NCBI RefSeq assembly: GCF_026151205.1
Contig: NC_087079.1
Location: forward strand, 15,252,445 to 15,316,444
Direction: 5' to 3'
Origin: Bolinopsis microptera
Lineage: Eukaryota > Ctenophora > Tentaculata > Lobata > Bolinopsidae
DNA: 64,000 nt
The notes under the pieces: model-generated
What the model was told of the DNA's origin: nothing
Seen by the model: only the letters and a program-made list of their open reading frames with translations
Database searches by the model: none
Part shown: positions 52,259-64,000 of the stretch, piece after piece
Layout: every line of letters begins with the position of its first letter
How positions within the stretch are numbered: position 1 is the stretch's first letter
Made by a program: the position numbers and the translations under genes

Positions 52259-55200
52259 TTACAGGTTGGCACCAACTTTCATCAGCCTAGCGAAAACAAG
52301 TCCTATCATTTTGTTATTGCCCTGAAATGATTTATTTTGAATATATGCCCTTCGTCGTAAACTTTATGTTATCGATTTGATTTAAAAAAATTCGATTAAA
52401 GTCGAACGAGAACTATTTGAATGTCGGTCTCATTTATGTAATTGTCAAATTTACCTCAATAATGTCCTCGGGCAGTGCAAATACTGTAGCTCCAATCTTT
52501 CTCGCCATAGTTAAACAGTAACGGGCATTCTCCAACTTATCCTGTTGAGTAAAACATTAGAATTGTGCTAAAAAAGTGATTAAATGTTATGTAGCCTCGT
52601 GATTATTATATTTTTCAATTCAAAATGGGTGATCAACGGTGAACGGTAACTGGTAAAACAGTGATCAAGCAATTCACCTCAGGAGTAATCCCCGCTGCCA
52701 CCATATCATAGCCTATACTCCCCGGTTGAATGATATCTATCAGATCCAACATTGCCTGGCTGCTCGTCAGAGTAGAATCCCTGAAGTTCCTGAAAACATG
52801 GCGACCTTTCTTCACCTTGTCCTCCTTCAGCTTCCTGGTTAAAATTGTGCTGCATTGAGTATTCCAATCGCTGCGTTCGAATCTTTAAGATTCAATTATT
52901 GCCGCTAAATTCCATTGTATTAATAAAATTTGTAGATCTAACAATTATAAACACACAAATTACTTTAACGACGAATAACGTAATAATAAAAGAGGTTGCA
53001 GCGAGAGACTGACTTGTTACACCACTCGATGACTTCCTGTTCAGTAAGTTTCTTGTCACTGTCACCGTACGTCATAAGAGATAGAGTATAATACCGCATC
53101 ATCTGCCAGAGAAGGGACAGCAACAACTTGTTACCCTCGTAGATATTGTTACCTTGAAAACACATCTTGTTATCTGGTCGTGGTGGAATTACATCTCCTT
53201 AGTTCAAGTTGTCATTTAATATATCCGAGTTAAGATCTCATGAACCCCGATATTGCAGGGAAGTCTAAACTCATGGCACTTATTAAACTGAAGATATCAT
53301 TACGCTATGATATATCGATACACAACAACATTTTCTCCCTATTGGGGAATACCATACTTCCCAGATTTAAAAGAGTCTGTCGCTTCTCTGAGGGAGCAAA
53401 AGTGAAATGAATACAAACAGAGGGAATGTCACACCAGGTAAGGGGTCGTTCAAATATTACGTAATCAATTTTTGGACAATTTGTAACCCCCTACCCCCGT
53501 AATCAGTGTCAAATTTACACTAACGTAATCATTTGGAAACCCCCCTCCCCCCTCGGTTGATTAAGTAATATGTGAACGACCCTTAAGATAAGTACTAACC
53601 CTCTATTCCGACGAGTACAAATCCCAGCTCACTTCCCAGCGTGATGCAATAATTACAGTTCTCCACTGCGTGGTACACTTGTTGGAGAGGTTTGAAGGGA
53701 GGGACGTTTATCTCGTCCTGGTTCACCATACCTGGCTTCAAAACGTTGAAAACCTGAGAAGAAGTCGTATTAAAAACAGGTTGTTTCACAAAAACACTCA
53801 TTTTGATATTTATAATGGATATAATGACTAGAATTTAGAATAGATGCTATCACCTGTAATAGGAGGTAGCCATCTTTTAGGTCCTCGTAAAGGTAAGAGA
53901 CGTACGGTGTGAAGTTGAGACTGTTCAACCAATGTCTGAAACCTGTGAAAGTGTTGCAACTTCGTGAAACAGTCACCCAATCTCTTTCAAAGGACATTAG
54001 ATGTGGACAATATTCAAAATAGTGGAACAATCATTCAAATCTAGCATATTTTAACAAATAATCAAACTTAAATCAACTAATTAATAATCATCTAATAATC
54101 TTAAACATACTCTTTTCCTCTCTAGTTTCTTCAAAGAACATTTCTGTTTGATCGTTGTACTGCATTTCATCAAAATCATCAATTTGGTCTTCTTGATCAT
54201 CTACCTCTAAGGACGGAAAAGCGTTGAAAAGTTGAGCAATAAACGCCGTGTTCAGCTTGATGTTACCCTTGATGATGTCTCGGGGAGTCACGAAGTTTAA
54301 TACATCAAGATCTCTTGCGTATTCAAGGAGCATGTCCATTCGGTCTTCTAAATCAGTCTCCTGGAATACAATAAGTAAAGCCGCGGCTAATAGGGGCCAT
54401 TCATAAAACATTTTACATATACACAACAACTGAAAAGAAAAAAGTTAGTTTCAAGAACAGAACTGATATTGTTATTTATATAACACTAAGGAAGGAAATG
54501 AGAAGAATGTAAAACTGACCCTGAGAGGAAGAAGGTCGGTGTCTTGAGGTGCGATAGCGGTGAACAGGTAGGTGTAAGCCTCCCCATTCTGTATGTCTTT
54601 GTAAAAGTTCTTGATCTGTTTGTGGTCACACACCCTCCTCATATGAAAGTTTACCCATCGTACCAGGAGATCTTCTGGAGTTTTTGCCATTAACTTAGCT
54701 GAAATTGAATGGAGCTTGGTTAATATTTGGGTTCAGAATGCAAATCAGCTAGTTAGGTCAAATTGAAATGTTGAGTACTAAAATGAAACGAGTAAGATGA
54801 TCTAGAGCAGGACTCTAATTCAGCTATTCAATTTCATCATGGTAGTTATCTTACCCACAGTTTCTCCCTCATTGAGCAATATCTTAAGTCCGGGGTAACT
54901 CTTCAGGTTGATGTGAGCCATCAGTCCGGCTCTAATTACCTGCCATACTACGTTCAGCTGGGACTGTTTAACTCCGTCAACCATATCTTCAGGTTTGATG
55001 TTAACTATGCGGCAACCTGCGCAAAGTATCATTGTCAAAATAACACTTCTGAATAACAAATTTAAAAATAAAACTTCTGCCATCCCATTTAGTTTTACGG
55101 AAACAACCTCTATCTAAAAATTACAATTTCAACACTTTTATTAAGCTTCAAATGTTTAAGAGAACCATGATACTTAGACCATACTAATATATGGGACCGA

Positions 55201-56979
55201 AATACTAATATATAAAGGACCGAAAAAAATTCTTGGTCTGTAAAATTAGAGCCGATGACTGATGAGGTACGTAAATATATTTCAGCCTACCTATGGCAAC
55301 ACACGAGTTCAGGACCAAGTTCTGATTTTCCAGCATCATAAAGTAGTTGAGCGGTCTAGTTTTTGGATAGTTCAGGGCTCTCTCGTCCACTGAGCCAGGA
55401 ACTGAGTCGTTTATCAACTTACTGGATTGTAGGATGTATTAGAACACTAACAAATAAAACACATGTTGTTATGCTGGGGGACTACAAACCCTTCCAGCTA
55501 GTTTCAAGCTGTGATAAAATTTACTCTAAAATCTATGTATGGCAAATAGTTGGAAATATGTTATCAGTTTCGCTATCAATAGATTCATCTATATCATGTG
55601 CGTGAAATCTACCTACCTGAGAAGAATGCCATCCTTTATCATATCAAAGAAGTGATCACCTTCCTCCTTGAGAGGCAGGAACTTTTTAAAGTAATTTTTT
55701 GTAAGATATCGATCATTCTTCAATCTTTTGTTTATCCACCTCACAAAGGCCACCTTCTCCTGGATTAAATTTGGGAATGTCAAGATTTTGGATAAATATA
55801 GACAGATATGCTCAAATTGATTATTAAGTCTTAAATGTTTGTAGTCATCAAATTGTCGTAGATTATAGATTAAATTTAACTTATCAACAGACTTCAGAGT
55901 TCAGATATGACTCAATGAGAAATCGCCGTTATTGTTAAACATAATTAAGGATGGTTCAAAATCGAATAATACGTAAGCATGATTTCGGCCATACAAGACC
56001 TCCCACTCCCCTCTCGGCCATTTTACGCATAGGTATTAGCTGCTCTTTAGTAATACTAACTCTCTAGTAAGTACACTCAACGGAAAACTTTCCATAACCT
56101 CCCCTAGACGTTCACGTAACGCACTAACGATCTCTTGAACCAGTATAGGGCGAAAGTTAAAGCAGAAAATATGAATTAGCATACGCGATGTTTGGAATAA
56201 ACACGATTGAAATACAACAGCAAGAATTTGAGATAAAATAAGCAAAAAGATTAGGTTTGATATTCAAAGCATTTAGGATGTGAGAAGAATTGTAAAATGG
56301 ACTAATTGAACGTTAAAAGTAGTATAATAGTAATAGTATGGTAGTAGATAGATAAGAAGAAAGAAGAACAGTTAGCTTAAATCATGTTCGACCTGTTCTT
56401 CGTCTAACTTCTTTTCTTGTTCCTATTCGGAAGGTGACATGAAACTTTTATCAATAATAATTTGAAATGATTTAATTTTCGCAATCGGAAGTTATTTAAA
56501 TTTAGCATTATCGCAACTATAATAGTAAAACTTACGTCATCGGCAAAGCACTGTTTTGCATCTTCTTTCGATACTGATTCCATCGCAATGTCTCGCTTAG
56601 TCACCTGCTGTGAATGTATTGCTTAATCATTGCTACAAAATATAATCTACGGCTATAAATTAACTAGGATGAAGAAATACAATTTCTATAAGTCAATTAA
56701 AAGTTCCATTTGTCACTAAGTTGCTGGGTTACTTTTTCAGAAGCCCTCGGCCTCATTAACGTTTATTTTTGCTTTTATCTATAAGATAAAGAAAGGCGCA
56801 TGCCAAGTTTAACATCTCCACCTTACATTACTTTGTGGCACACCAAGGTTAACATCTTAATCTCGTGTCACTTTGTGGCACATGGAAAGGCAATGTCGCC
56901 CACTTGGCGCGTGGCTGGATGTTGGTACTAAGGTACTTACCGACATAATTACATAATGGGTGTCTGGTATACCAGACAT
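52259..56979 (-). CDS. Plastin/fimbrin-like actin-bundling protein without EF hands (13 exons, ~553 aa)
   Basis: Exons (minus, 5' to 3'): 56941-56979, 56536-56604, 55617-55759, 55291-55421, 54855-55016, 54520-54698, 54111-54360, 53854-53942, 53600-53753, 53014-53152, 52678-52834, 52455-52541, 52259-52321. All junctions are GT-AG and phases agree. Four calponin-homology domains form two actin-binding modules: CH1 about 37-175 ([27 protein letters not shown]), CH2 about 186-290 ([13 protein letters not shown]), CH3 about 325-435 ([34 protein letters not shown]), CH4 about 450-550 ([33 protein letters not shown]). An acidic linker ([11 protein letters not shown]) separates the halves. Usual plastins are about 630 aa with two N-terminal EF hands; none was found here. 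The first exon ([13 protein letters not shown]) is the least certain, and a missed upstream EF-hand exon is possible. Confidence 0.9.
53441..53583. mobile_element. Intact 143-bp MITE with TA target site
   Basis: Its ends are AGGGGTCGTTCAAATATTAC and, inverted, AGGGTCGTTCACATATTACT, flanked by TA on both sides (53439-53440 and 53584-53585). It sits in a plastin intron only 16 bp from the donor of the exon at 53600-53753. Relatives lie near 45390, 45725 and 58430. A TA target suggests Tc1/mariner-type mobilisation. Confidence 0.8.
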
Positions 56980-57316
56980 CTCTAACACACATCTCTAACA
57001 CACTAACAGTAACTTTACAAACACATTGTTCAGTGTTCACTTAGAAGACAAAACCAAAGCAATGCTTTGTTCTAGCAACAAACTTGTATTTGGGGCGTTA
57101 AACGCTCTATACAAATAAAATACCCTTCTTAGTTCTTATAGTTATAAATATATAACATATTGGGCTGACGACACTAAATACTTTAATTTATTCATGCATT
57201 ACCAAAATGCTGCCGTGAATTTTGTCTTGATGAAAGAATATTTAGAAACCTAGAAAACTCCACGATTTGAAATATGAATTGAGAATGGGATGATGATTAA
57301 TCACTCTACACTCGAC

Positions 57317-57501
57317 CGAGCGTGCTAAATCACTCTACAGTCTGTCTTCGAGACTTTTCTAAAAAGGCCCCTGACAGTCGAAACTTAACTGCTTCAATGC
57401 ATTTTCGCACGCTGTTTCCGAATCACCCCTCATGACATAGGGTTAAAATGCTCCCCTAGCGAAATATCAGCAAAAAACTGCAAAGTGATTTAGCACGCTC
57501 G
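57317..57501. mobile_element. 185-bp MITE with CGAGCGTGCTAAATCACT ends
   Basis: The left end CGAGCGTGCTAAATCACT is mirrored by AGTGATTTAGCACGCTCG at the right end, giving about 18 bp of perfect inverted repeat. A relic lies at 49248-49435. Confidence 0.85.
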
Positions 57502-57813
57502 TTGAAAATGAGCATTCAACTTACTTTTTTTTCCGGTGTTCCGCACAACACCGTGGATATCAAATGTCGTTACTTCAGTGAAATTTTAATGAACTTCTAT
57601 CTCCGAGGCGACTTCATTTTCAACAATTCAACTGCACTTGGGTGTTCGATGTTAATATCAAATAATATGATAATATTTTAAGGACACTTTATACTTTTAT
57701 ACGGCTTTATAAATATAAGCACCCCTTCCATGGTCCCGCTCTTTCATCGATGAGATAATAAGTCGGGCAGCGTCTAACAAAAAACAAAAAGGGATCGTTC
57801 ATGCATTTTGCAT

Positions 57814-57887
57814 TTACTGGGCCGCGCTCAGCCTGTCATTCCGCCTAATCTCTATTATGAACCTGATAGCCTGAGGTCCCCAGGTAA
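57814..57887 (+). mobile_element. Micro-MITE copy f (74 bp)
   Basis: It runs from TTACTGGGCCGCG to CCCCAGGTAA and matches the 20.5-23.4 kb family, 34 kb away from that cluster. No clear target duplication remains. Confidence 0.85.
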
Positions 57888-58429
57888 CGTTCACATATAC
57901 GTAAGCCAGATTTGGGCAATTTCAGACCACCCATCGTCTCTCCGTAAGCCACTTTACTTACAACAAATGCAATTGACAATGTGATACTGATAGTGAATCA
58001 AAAGTCCTTGGCTGGCTCACGTAATATGTGAAGTGTGAACGATCCCCAACAATAAGGTTTAATACACAAAATAATTAGCAATGGTTCGACATGGAGAGTT
58101 CAACTTCAATTGCCTCCGATCGCGATACAATTTTCAGATCACGATTTCCGTGATAAATGATTTCATATTTTCAACCAACCGACAAAAGAGTGAGATAACA
58201 ACTATTGCAGGGATGTTAAAGGGCAGATAATTAAGTGGACTAGATGGCTTGGCCGTGTAACTGTACATGACTGATGACGAAACAATGTCACCTTCATTAA
58301 CATGCAGATTAGACTTAGAGTCACGTAATGTAGTCTACCTTAGGTACCTAAGAATCTAACATAGACCACATCACCTGCATGCAGGGTCACGCAGGTGATA
58401 TCATGATATTAAATGTTCATTAGGAGTCC

Positions 58430-58598
58430 TGGGGTCGTTCACATATTACGTAATCACTTTTTGGCCCATTTTTAACCCCCCCCCCCCCATTCCGTAATCA
58501 GTTTTACACATAGCTATTGTGTCAAAATTACACTACCGTAATCATTTGGAAATCCCCCTCGGCTGATTACGTAATATGTGAAGTGTGAACGACCCCTT
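58430..58598. mobile_element. MITE of the GGGGTCGTTC family (~169 bp)
   Basis: It opens GGGGTCGTTCACATATTACG and closes with CGTAATATGTGAAGTGTGAACGACCCC (a GTGAA motif is doubled). A C-run lies inside. It is the same family as 53441-53583. Confidence 0.85.
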
Positions 58599-59019
58599 AC
58601 TAACGAACCAGTATATGAGCAGCTTCGGAATCGTTCAGGAAACGATAAGATCTAGCAAAGGCTACTGGAACTAATGTTATTCTATAACAGAACACAGAAG
58701 CACAGACAGTTGATAACATATAAATATAATCTGTAATCGGTGGGACACATTAGCAACTTAAAAGCTGGAACTCTACTATTTATAACGACATCAAAATTCA
58801 GCAACATTAACGATGGAGATTAACACCCTCGCGTCGCTGCAGATACAAGTTGGTGTATTATATAAGGACAATGGTCATTGTGCAATGTGCACCACCATTG
58901 TAAATGTATACTGTATAGTATCCTTCACAAAAACTTTACCAAGAGCAGCGCTATAACGATGAACAAATACACACCTTACAGGCTCCACATCAGGCTCCAC
59001 AGAGCAGGGTACAACTACA

Positions 59020-59051
<32 letters not shown>

Positions 59052-60261
59052 TTGTAATTGCACTGAGGATACGCGCAACGAACGGCAAGCCTGCTAATGC
59101 CCATTGCTTGTGCTACTGCTAATGCCTATGCAAGAGCCTGTAAATGAATGCTCTGAACAGTGAACATTTAACAGATGTAATGAGTAATGAGTTTCAACAT
59201 CTTATTTGATATGAACCTGAACAGGTAGACCGATCAATGAACCGTTACCTCTTCCTTCAAATTTATACACCAGAGAGCTAATGATTATTCACTATGCATG
59301 AGGCTGCACAGGACATGTTGCTAATGCTAGCATTCACCAAGAAGAAATCACTAGAATAATGACTTCAGTGTTCAGACATCGTATTTTGACCAAGCCTAAC
59401 GCTTGAATTCCTATGAAACTGAAAGGACAAGCAAGTCATACAAATGACTTTGGGAGAGTAGTTCAGGTTAACGAGGATGTAAAGGACATAATGCGTCTCC
59501 TTAGTCATGTCTATGTCCATAGTTTTAAACGGTTACACACCTTAGACAATAGCAAACACAGTAATCCTGGATGGTGAATATCATTATAAACACAATTAAC
59601 ATTTGATCGTCAGCCACGTTATCTCCGTACCTAACTTGGGTAATCATTCTTGTCCCATTGTTAATAAGTAATCCCTATTAAAGAGCAGATATGGTCCTAG
59701 GACAAAGAACAGCCTCCTCCTTCTCCGTCCCACTCGCCCGGCTATAGCCTCACCCAGTTATATTCTTCCTGAACCTTACGTTCCCTCGCCCTTATTTATC
59801 ATTTTATCGTATAATAGCGATGCTAAATCAATAATGCTTATTCATCAGAATTCAGATCCTTGCACCTGTTTTGATTAGTAATCAAGCATTGTATCACTTC
59901 CCCAGAAAAGATAAACACATCGGTTAAAATATTTAAGAGTCAGTGTTTAAATTCATACTTCAAAGATATCTCAGATTGCGGTAGTAAAAACACAACTCCA
60001 CTTATCAGAGTGACAAAATATATAACAACAATACAAAACAGGTTTTGATAAATTCTGAAACAATAAATAGCATTAAAACTCGAGCAAGTTTAATCAACAG
60101 TTTCCTCGTAAATCTACATTTAATGGTGATCCTGTCATATTTAACTCTTGATTCCCGAATCTCCTGTTCAGATAAGTAGGTAGGACCTTAAGCTTTAGTA
60201 AAAATAATCCTAGCTTTGTTTAATTTTGTGTGACCAAGTTGACACATATGCTGAGGTGGTA

Positions 60262-60579
60262 TCAGGCATTAACCGATGGTAGAAAACCGTTATTGTGACC
60301 ATTATTTCTCTGACCAGAATCATTCTGTTCGGAGTCTTCAGCTGACTTATTTTTGTAAACAGCAGTCCCGTCTATTGATATGATAGTCTCTGAGGGCCCA
60401 ACAGCTTGCTTTGGCCGTTCTCTCTTTACGCTTCTCCGACTTGATGACCTGGATCTGACGATATTGGGCGACGGTGATTTGTTGCTTTCCGAGGAGGTGG
60501 GCAGGGTTGTAAGGAGCTGGGACTCCTCGAGTTTCTTCTCCTTTCCAAGGAGGAACCACGTGGTCATCACGCCTTTTCC
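60262..60579 (-). CDS. Guanylate cyclase alternative last exon B (105 aa)
   Basis: It begins [15 protein letters not shown] after CCCACAG, in the same phase as exon A, and ends at 60262. Its tail is Ser/Arg-rich and contains [15 protein letters not shown], similar to exon A, then an Asn-rich end. Use of one exon excludes the other, because each supplies the same terminal cyclase segment and its own stop. Confidence 0.85.
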   Translation of the reverse strand, partial: GKGVMTTWFLLGKEKKLEESQLLTTLPTSSESNKSPSPNIVRSRSSSRRSVKRERPKQAVGPSETIISIDGTAVYKNKSAEDSEQNDSGQRNNGHNNGFLPSVNA

Positions 60580-63500
60580 CTGTGGGAGAGAGTAGTTTAG
60601 GATATTATGTCAACTGTTCAATACAGGGGATTCTGTGCACTGAGCCTACAACAGTACCGATCACGGATACACTTGTCGTATGGTAAACAGAGTATATGAT
60701 GGAATTGATGTAGATTGTTGGCATTATCCAAAAACTCAAGAAGCTCGACCACTAAGAAAAACCGTTATGGTTAGAGTAAAGGTTAGAATTATGGAAAGGA
60801 TTAGGGTAATGTTATGGCAATAAATGCTGTGTCCGTTCCTCTAATCAATAATTATCGGTTGTTCGAGGTTACAATCTGTCTATTCCAATGAACCAGAACC
60901 CTTTACTGGAAAATAAACACCAAAATTGGGCTGTAAAAAGAAATCGGAAGAAACTGAATCAATATCATACAGAATCCCATTGAACATAACAATCATTAAT
61001 TTATAATCATAATTTCTGAAACCACAAGACCATCATGTGGTGCTGCTGGCTGCAAATCCCTCGTAGAATCATTGTGCTCACGCTCATCAAGTCACGTTTG
61101 TAATCTTGTTCCACCAAACATCGGATCATAATAATCACCCAGGCTCGAATCGAACATATATCCATTTCATGTCATGCTCCAATACTCACGCTACAAAATT
61201 TTGAGAAGTTTCGAGGTTGATTTCCTGTAATTTTCATCCGCAAAGTCGTGAGTGGTAAGGGGGCGGCGGGCTCTACGGCTCTCTCTATTGGGACGTCCCG
61301 AATTGGGCCGACCAGTCCTAGCTATATTGTTAGGACTGGGACTGGGAACTACTACGCCATTCTCAAGTATAGCGGAGGTTTGTTGAGAAAATACTGGCTG
61401 TGTTCGCAGTTTCTCGGATTCTGGGTTATCCAGTAGAAACCAGGTCTTCATTTGACCTTTTCCCTTGAGGAAACAAACTTAATTCAATACATGCTTCATA
61501 ACGATATTCACATTGCACATTTCAAATTTCACAATTCAAATATCACAATTCAAATACCACAATTCAAATATCACATTTTACATTTCTAATATCTAAATGT
61601 TCATACAACATGACATATTATTATGATTTACGACAGTAATACCAAATTCATGCTAAACATGAAACACATTTTTAACAAAAACATACGGCCAAGGTTTCTA
61701 CGATCCAACACATCGTACAAGTTACAACACATACAACACACATGCATTAAATAAATAACAGCCAAAGAATGGCAAATGAACTCATTCTTTAGTAAGCGAA
61801 TAAAAAAGGAAAACAAAAAACAAATTAATGATCCCACACTGGGTATGCCTCAAACAACGGTAGTATCTGTAAACGTTATTCTAACATCCTTGTTGGTGTC
61901 AGAAATTAACGCAAGGTACTGAAGTTTTGGACGAGAAGTTAAACGCAGCCTAAAAGTAAAACAAGTTCTAATTTTCAAACCTAATTTGGAGCCTGTCCTC
62001 ACTCTGCTGCGACTGACTATTAAGTTAGTAAAGTGCGGAGAATATTGAAGAATATTTTGAGTCTTACCTTGATAGCTATCTCCCCTCTAGACTCCAGCTC
62101 GTAGCCTCCGATCTTTGAGAGGGCATCGTACGCGTCGTCACTCATGTGAATCTTAAGAGGAAGACCGTTAGATTCCATCCTACTTGCGGTGTTGACGGTG
62201 TCTCCAAAGAGGCAGTAACGAGGCATCTTCAGTCCTACCACTCCGGCACACACTGAACCTACAGAAATGTTCATTATTACGACGGGTTTTCCGTTTTAAC
62301 ACGAGGAAAGTGAAGCTGGTATACGGTATAATATACCAAAGTCCGCGACAAGAGTTCAAAATTAGTTTACACTTCAGGTGAAACAGACGGACAGCCTGGT
62401 AGTGGTAATGGGAAGGTTATTACCAGTGTGCAATCCTATCCTCAATCTGAGCTGAACATCAGGTTTGTGCCTCACTTTGAACTTCTTGACGAAGTTAAGA
62501 AAGTCGAGACTCATATTGGCTATCTCAGCGACGTGTCTGTTTCCATTCCGGACGGGCAGGCCACTGACTACCATGTACGCGTCCCCGATTGTCTCCACCT
62601 TGTACACGTCGTGACGTTCTACTATACCGTCAAACAGACTGTATAGGTCGTTTAGTAGATCCACAACCTGTTGAGGAGGTAAGCCATAAGGTAAAGGAGT
62701 TATCAAAATAAAGATAAGTTCGTGAAAATAGTAGATTCAAGATTCAACTTAGGAGATAATGTGACTGCTAAAGGTTAATTAGTAAATGAAGTGTATCGAT
62801 GGATCAGAGAGAAGGAGGGGAGCAAATTGTTGTAACCTGGAATGGTGTTGATTGAGAGCTGAGATCTGTAAATCCGACAATATCTGAGAAATATATCGTA
62901 ACTTCATCATAAGCCTGAGGGGCGACTGGCTCTCCTTGCTTCAGTTTCTCTGCTATCGGCCTGAAGATAAGTAGTACCTGTTATTATACTAGAGAGTTAT
63001 TATTTTTGTATGACCGGCTTAATCAGGAATAGGGAGAAAGTGACAATTAAACAAATAAAATTGGCAACCAAAGGTTACGGACGAAATTTTAAATTTCAAA
63101 ATTATCTTACTTCGGAAGCATTCTACATAGAAGGTTGTCAGCTTTTTCTTTCTCGATGGCAAGCTGTTCACTCCGCTCAGCAACCAATTCCTCAAGGTTA
63201 TCAGTGTATTGTTCCATCATTTTTATCATTCGATCAGTTATTGATCTCTGCCTAAAATATAAAAGCTGTTACCCACCAAGTTCTGTCATTGTCTACGAGA
63301 AGTATAGTAAATATCTAAATCCCTTAATATATATAAGTTAATACTAAAGCTCTAAAGGTTATGAAAGGTGTAGACCAGCTGTCACCCATGTTGTGCTCGC
63401 CAAGTAAGCAAGTAGCAATATCCATTAACCCAAAAGGGCATAACGGCTTTTGGCACACAAAAAACACGCAATTGTAACCAGAAATGTTAAGTAAGACGGT

Positions 63501-64000
63501 TACTAAATACTAGGGTTGTAAATTGACCAAACTCAAAAATGGGAACAATGCAAGAATGGAAGAGCGGGACAAAATAAAAGAGAAAGCCATAGAGATAAGA
63601 TACGGTGTATCTGCTATTTCATCAACTACGAACATTTTAGTGCAGTTTTGAAAATAAGATCAACAGAAGAGGTTCCTTTTATAGCAGCCACCCAAATGAA
63701 GTCGATGGTACTCATCATTCAAGTGGCTTCAAACTAGAATGTAGATAACGAAATGCTGTGTCCTTCTTACAAGCTGGATGAAAATGTTCCAAAATTAATC
63801 GTCTTACCGTCCACTGTGATTGTAAAGCGAATAAATTTATGTGACATCGTTTCGGGCACAGTATTACAAATTAAGGCGTTCGGAGGGCATATATATTTTT
63901 GAGGGATTATCTGAAATCAATCTTTCAAAACCCCCATTAGAATTTATTTTGTTAAACGGAGTAGAGGAATTCAACTAAAATCTTACTTTTGAGGTTGAAG
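60262..64000 (-). CDS. Receptor-type guanylate cyclase, 3' part (cyclase domain and tails)
   Basis: Exons (minus): 63987-64000 (partial), 63111-63251, 62837-62960, 62424-62667, 62068-62258, then one of two last exons (61191-61463 or 60262-60579). A dimerisation coiled coil ([20 protein letters not shown]) leads to the cyclase domain: YFSDIVGFT (first metal Asp), [15 protein letters not shown] (Glu for guanine recognition and second metal Asp), [15 protein letters not shown], and [17 protein letters not shown] with the Cys that selects GTP and the Asn/Arg transition-state residues. All catalytic positions are present, so it should make cGMP. The coiled coil directly follows the end of a kinase-homology-like region (LQPQK), as in membrane receptor cyclases. 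Extracellular, membrane and kinase-homology exons would lie past 64000. Confidence 0.93.
61191..61463 (-). CDS. Guanylate cyclase alternative last exon A (90 aa)
   Basis: It begins [15 protein letters not shown] right after CTCAAG, in phase with the exon ending at 62068, and ends at the TAG at 61191-61193. GKG...TWFLL is the normal end of the cyclase fold. The tail is Arg/Pro-rich and contains [15 protein letters not shown]. Confidence 0.85.
   Translation of the reverse strand, partial: GKGQMKTWFLLDNPESEKLRTQPVFSQQTSAILENGVVVPSPSPNNIARTGRPNSGRPNRESRRARRPLTTHDFADENYRKSTSKLLKIL
61507..61585. repeat. 15-bp tandem repeat (CAATTCAAATATCAC)
   Basis: About five imperfect copies lie in the intron just upstream of last exon A. 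Confidence 0.85.

Larger units (their letters stand above)
56980..60261. other. Intergenic between plastin and guanylate cyclase, with MITEs
   Basis: It holds the MITEs listed separately and an ~25-bp GA microsatellite near 59019-59042. No further exon was supported, and no EF-hand exon for the plastin gene was recognised here. Confidence 0.5.

Noticed and set aside
56036-56245. Minus-strand frame ([18 protein letters not shown]) as an extra plastin exon
   Set aside because: No donor/acceptor pair in phase with its neighbours was found, and the segment has no counterpart in plastins.

Overview
The window is metazoan nuclear DNA. It has spliced genes with GT-AG introns, animal gene families (STIMATE/TMEM110, fimbrin/plastin, receptor-type guanylate cyclase, Ly6/uPAR, BTB) and a dense load of non-LTR, LTR, hAT-like and Mutator-like elements and MITEs. 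An early-branching invertebrate such as a cnidarian would fit, but that is inference; no taxon-diagnostic marker was found. Coding sequence is a small minority of the window.

Layout. (1) 1-16090: the 3' half of a STIMATE gene (exons 5-7, + strand). Its fifth intron carries a 13.6-kb element (898-14497) made almost entirely of a ~184-bp satellite in two head-to-head inverted arrays, bounded by ~40-bp terminal inverted repeats (TIRs) and an exact 8-bp target duplication. (2) 16095-23700: foldback MITEs and a mosaic of small repeats, including 77-93 bp micro-transposons with perfect 8-bp target duplications. (3) 23.9-27.9 kb: a CR1/L2-like reverse-transcriptase fragment split by a very young 3.2-kb LTR element with identical LTRs, gag and protease but no polymerase. 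(4) 28.5-33.5 kb: two tandem BTB-domain paralogues, with a ~0.8-kb foldback element between them. (5) 33.9-36.4 kb: reverse-strand RT pseudogenes and a tRNA-like Pol III box pair. (6) 36757-42790: a second STIMATE gene with seven reconstructable exons. Its 3' part (39066-43417) duplicates 1-16090 but lacks the satellite element (clean empty site) and instead carries a 1.87-kb FLYWCH/Mutator-like element in intron 6. It ends in a 720-bp poly-G tract. (7) 44.1-50.6 kb: intergenic MITE relics and a 334-bp direct repeat. (8) 50.6-51.4 kb: a two-exon Ly6/three-finger protein. (9) 52259-56979, minus: a plastin/fimbrin gene with four calponin-homology domains, reconstructed over 13 exons, with no EF hands found. 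(10) 60262-64000, minus: the 3' end of a guanylate cyclase gene with two alternative, homologous last exons.

The genes do not form a pathway. The strongest signals are the satellite-filled transposon with its empty-site allele, the duplicated STIMATE locus in which each copy has a different intronic insertion, the micro-MITEs and the duplicated last exon of the cyclase. Parts of the arrays (about 3470-4340, 9240-9780, 11930-12430), the sequence before the poly-G and the poly-G itself look like unpolished long-read consensus. The STIMATE duplication may therefore be two haplotypes placed in series rather than a true tandem duplication.
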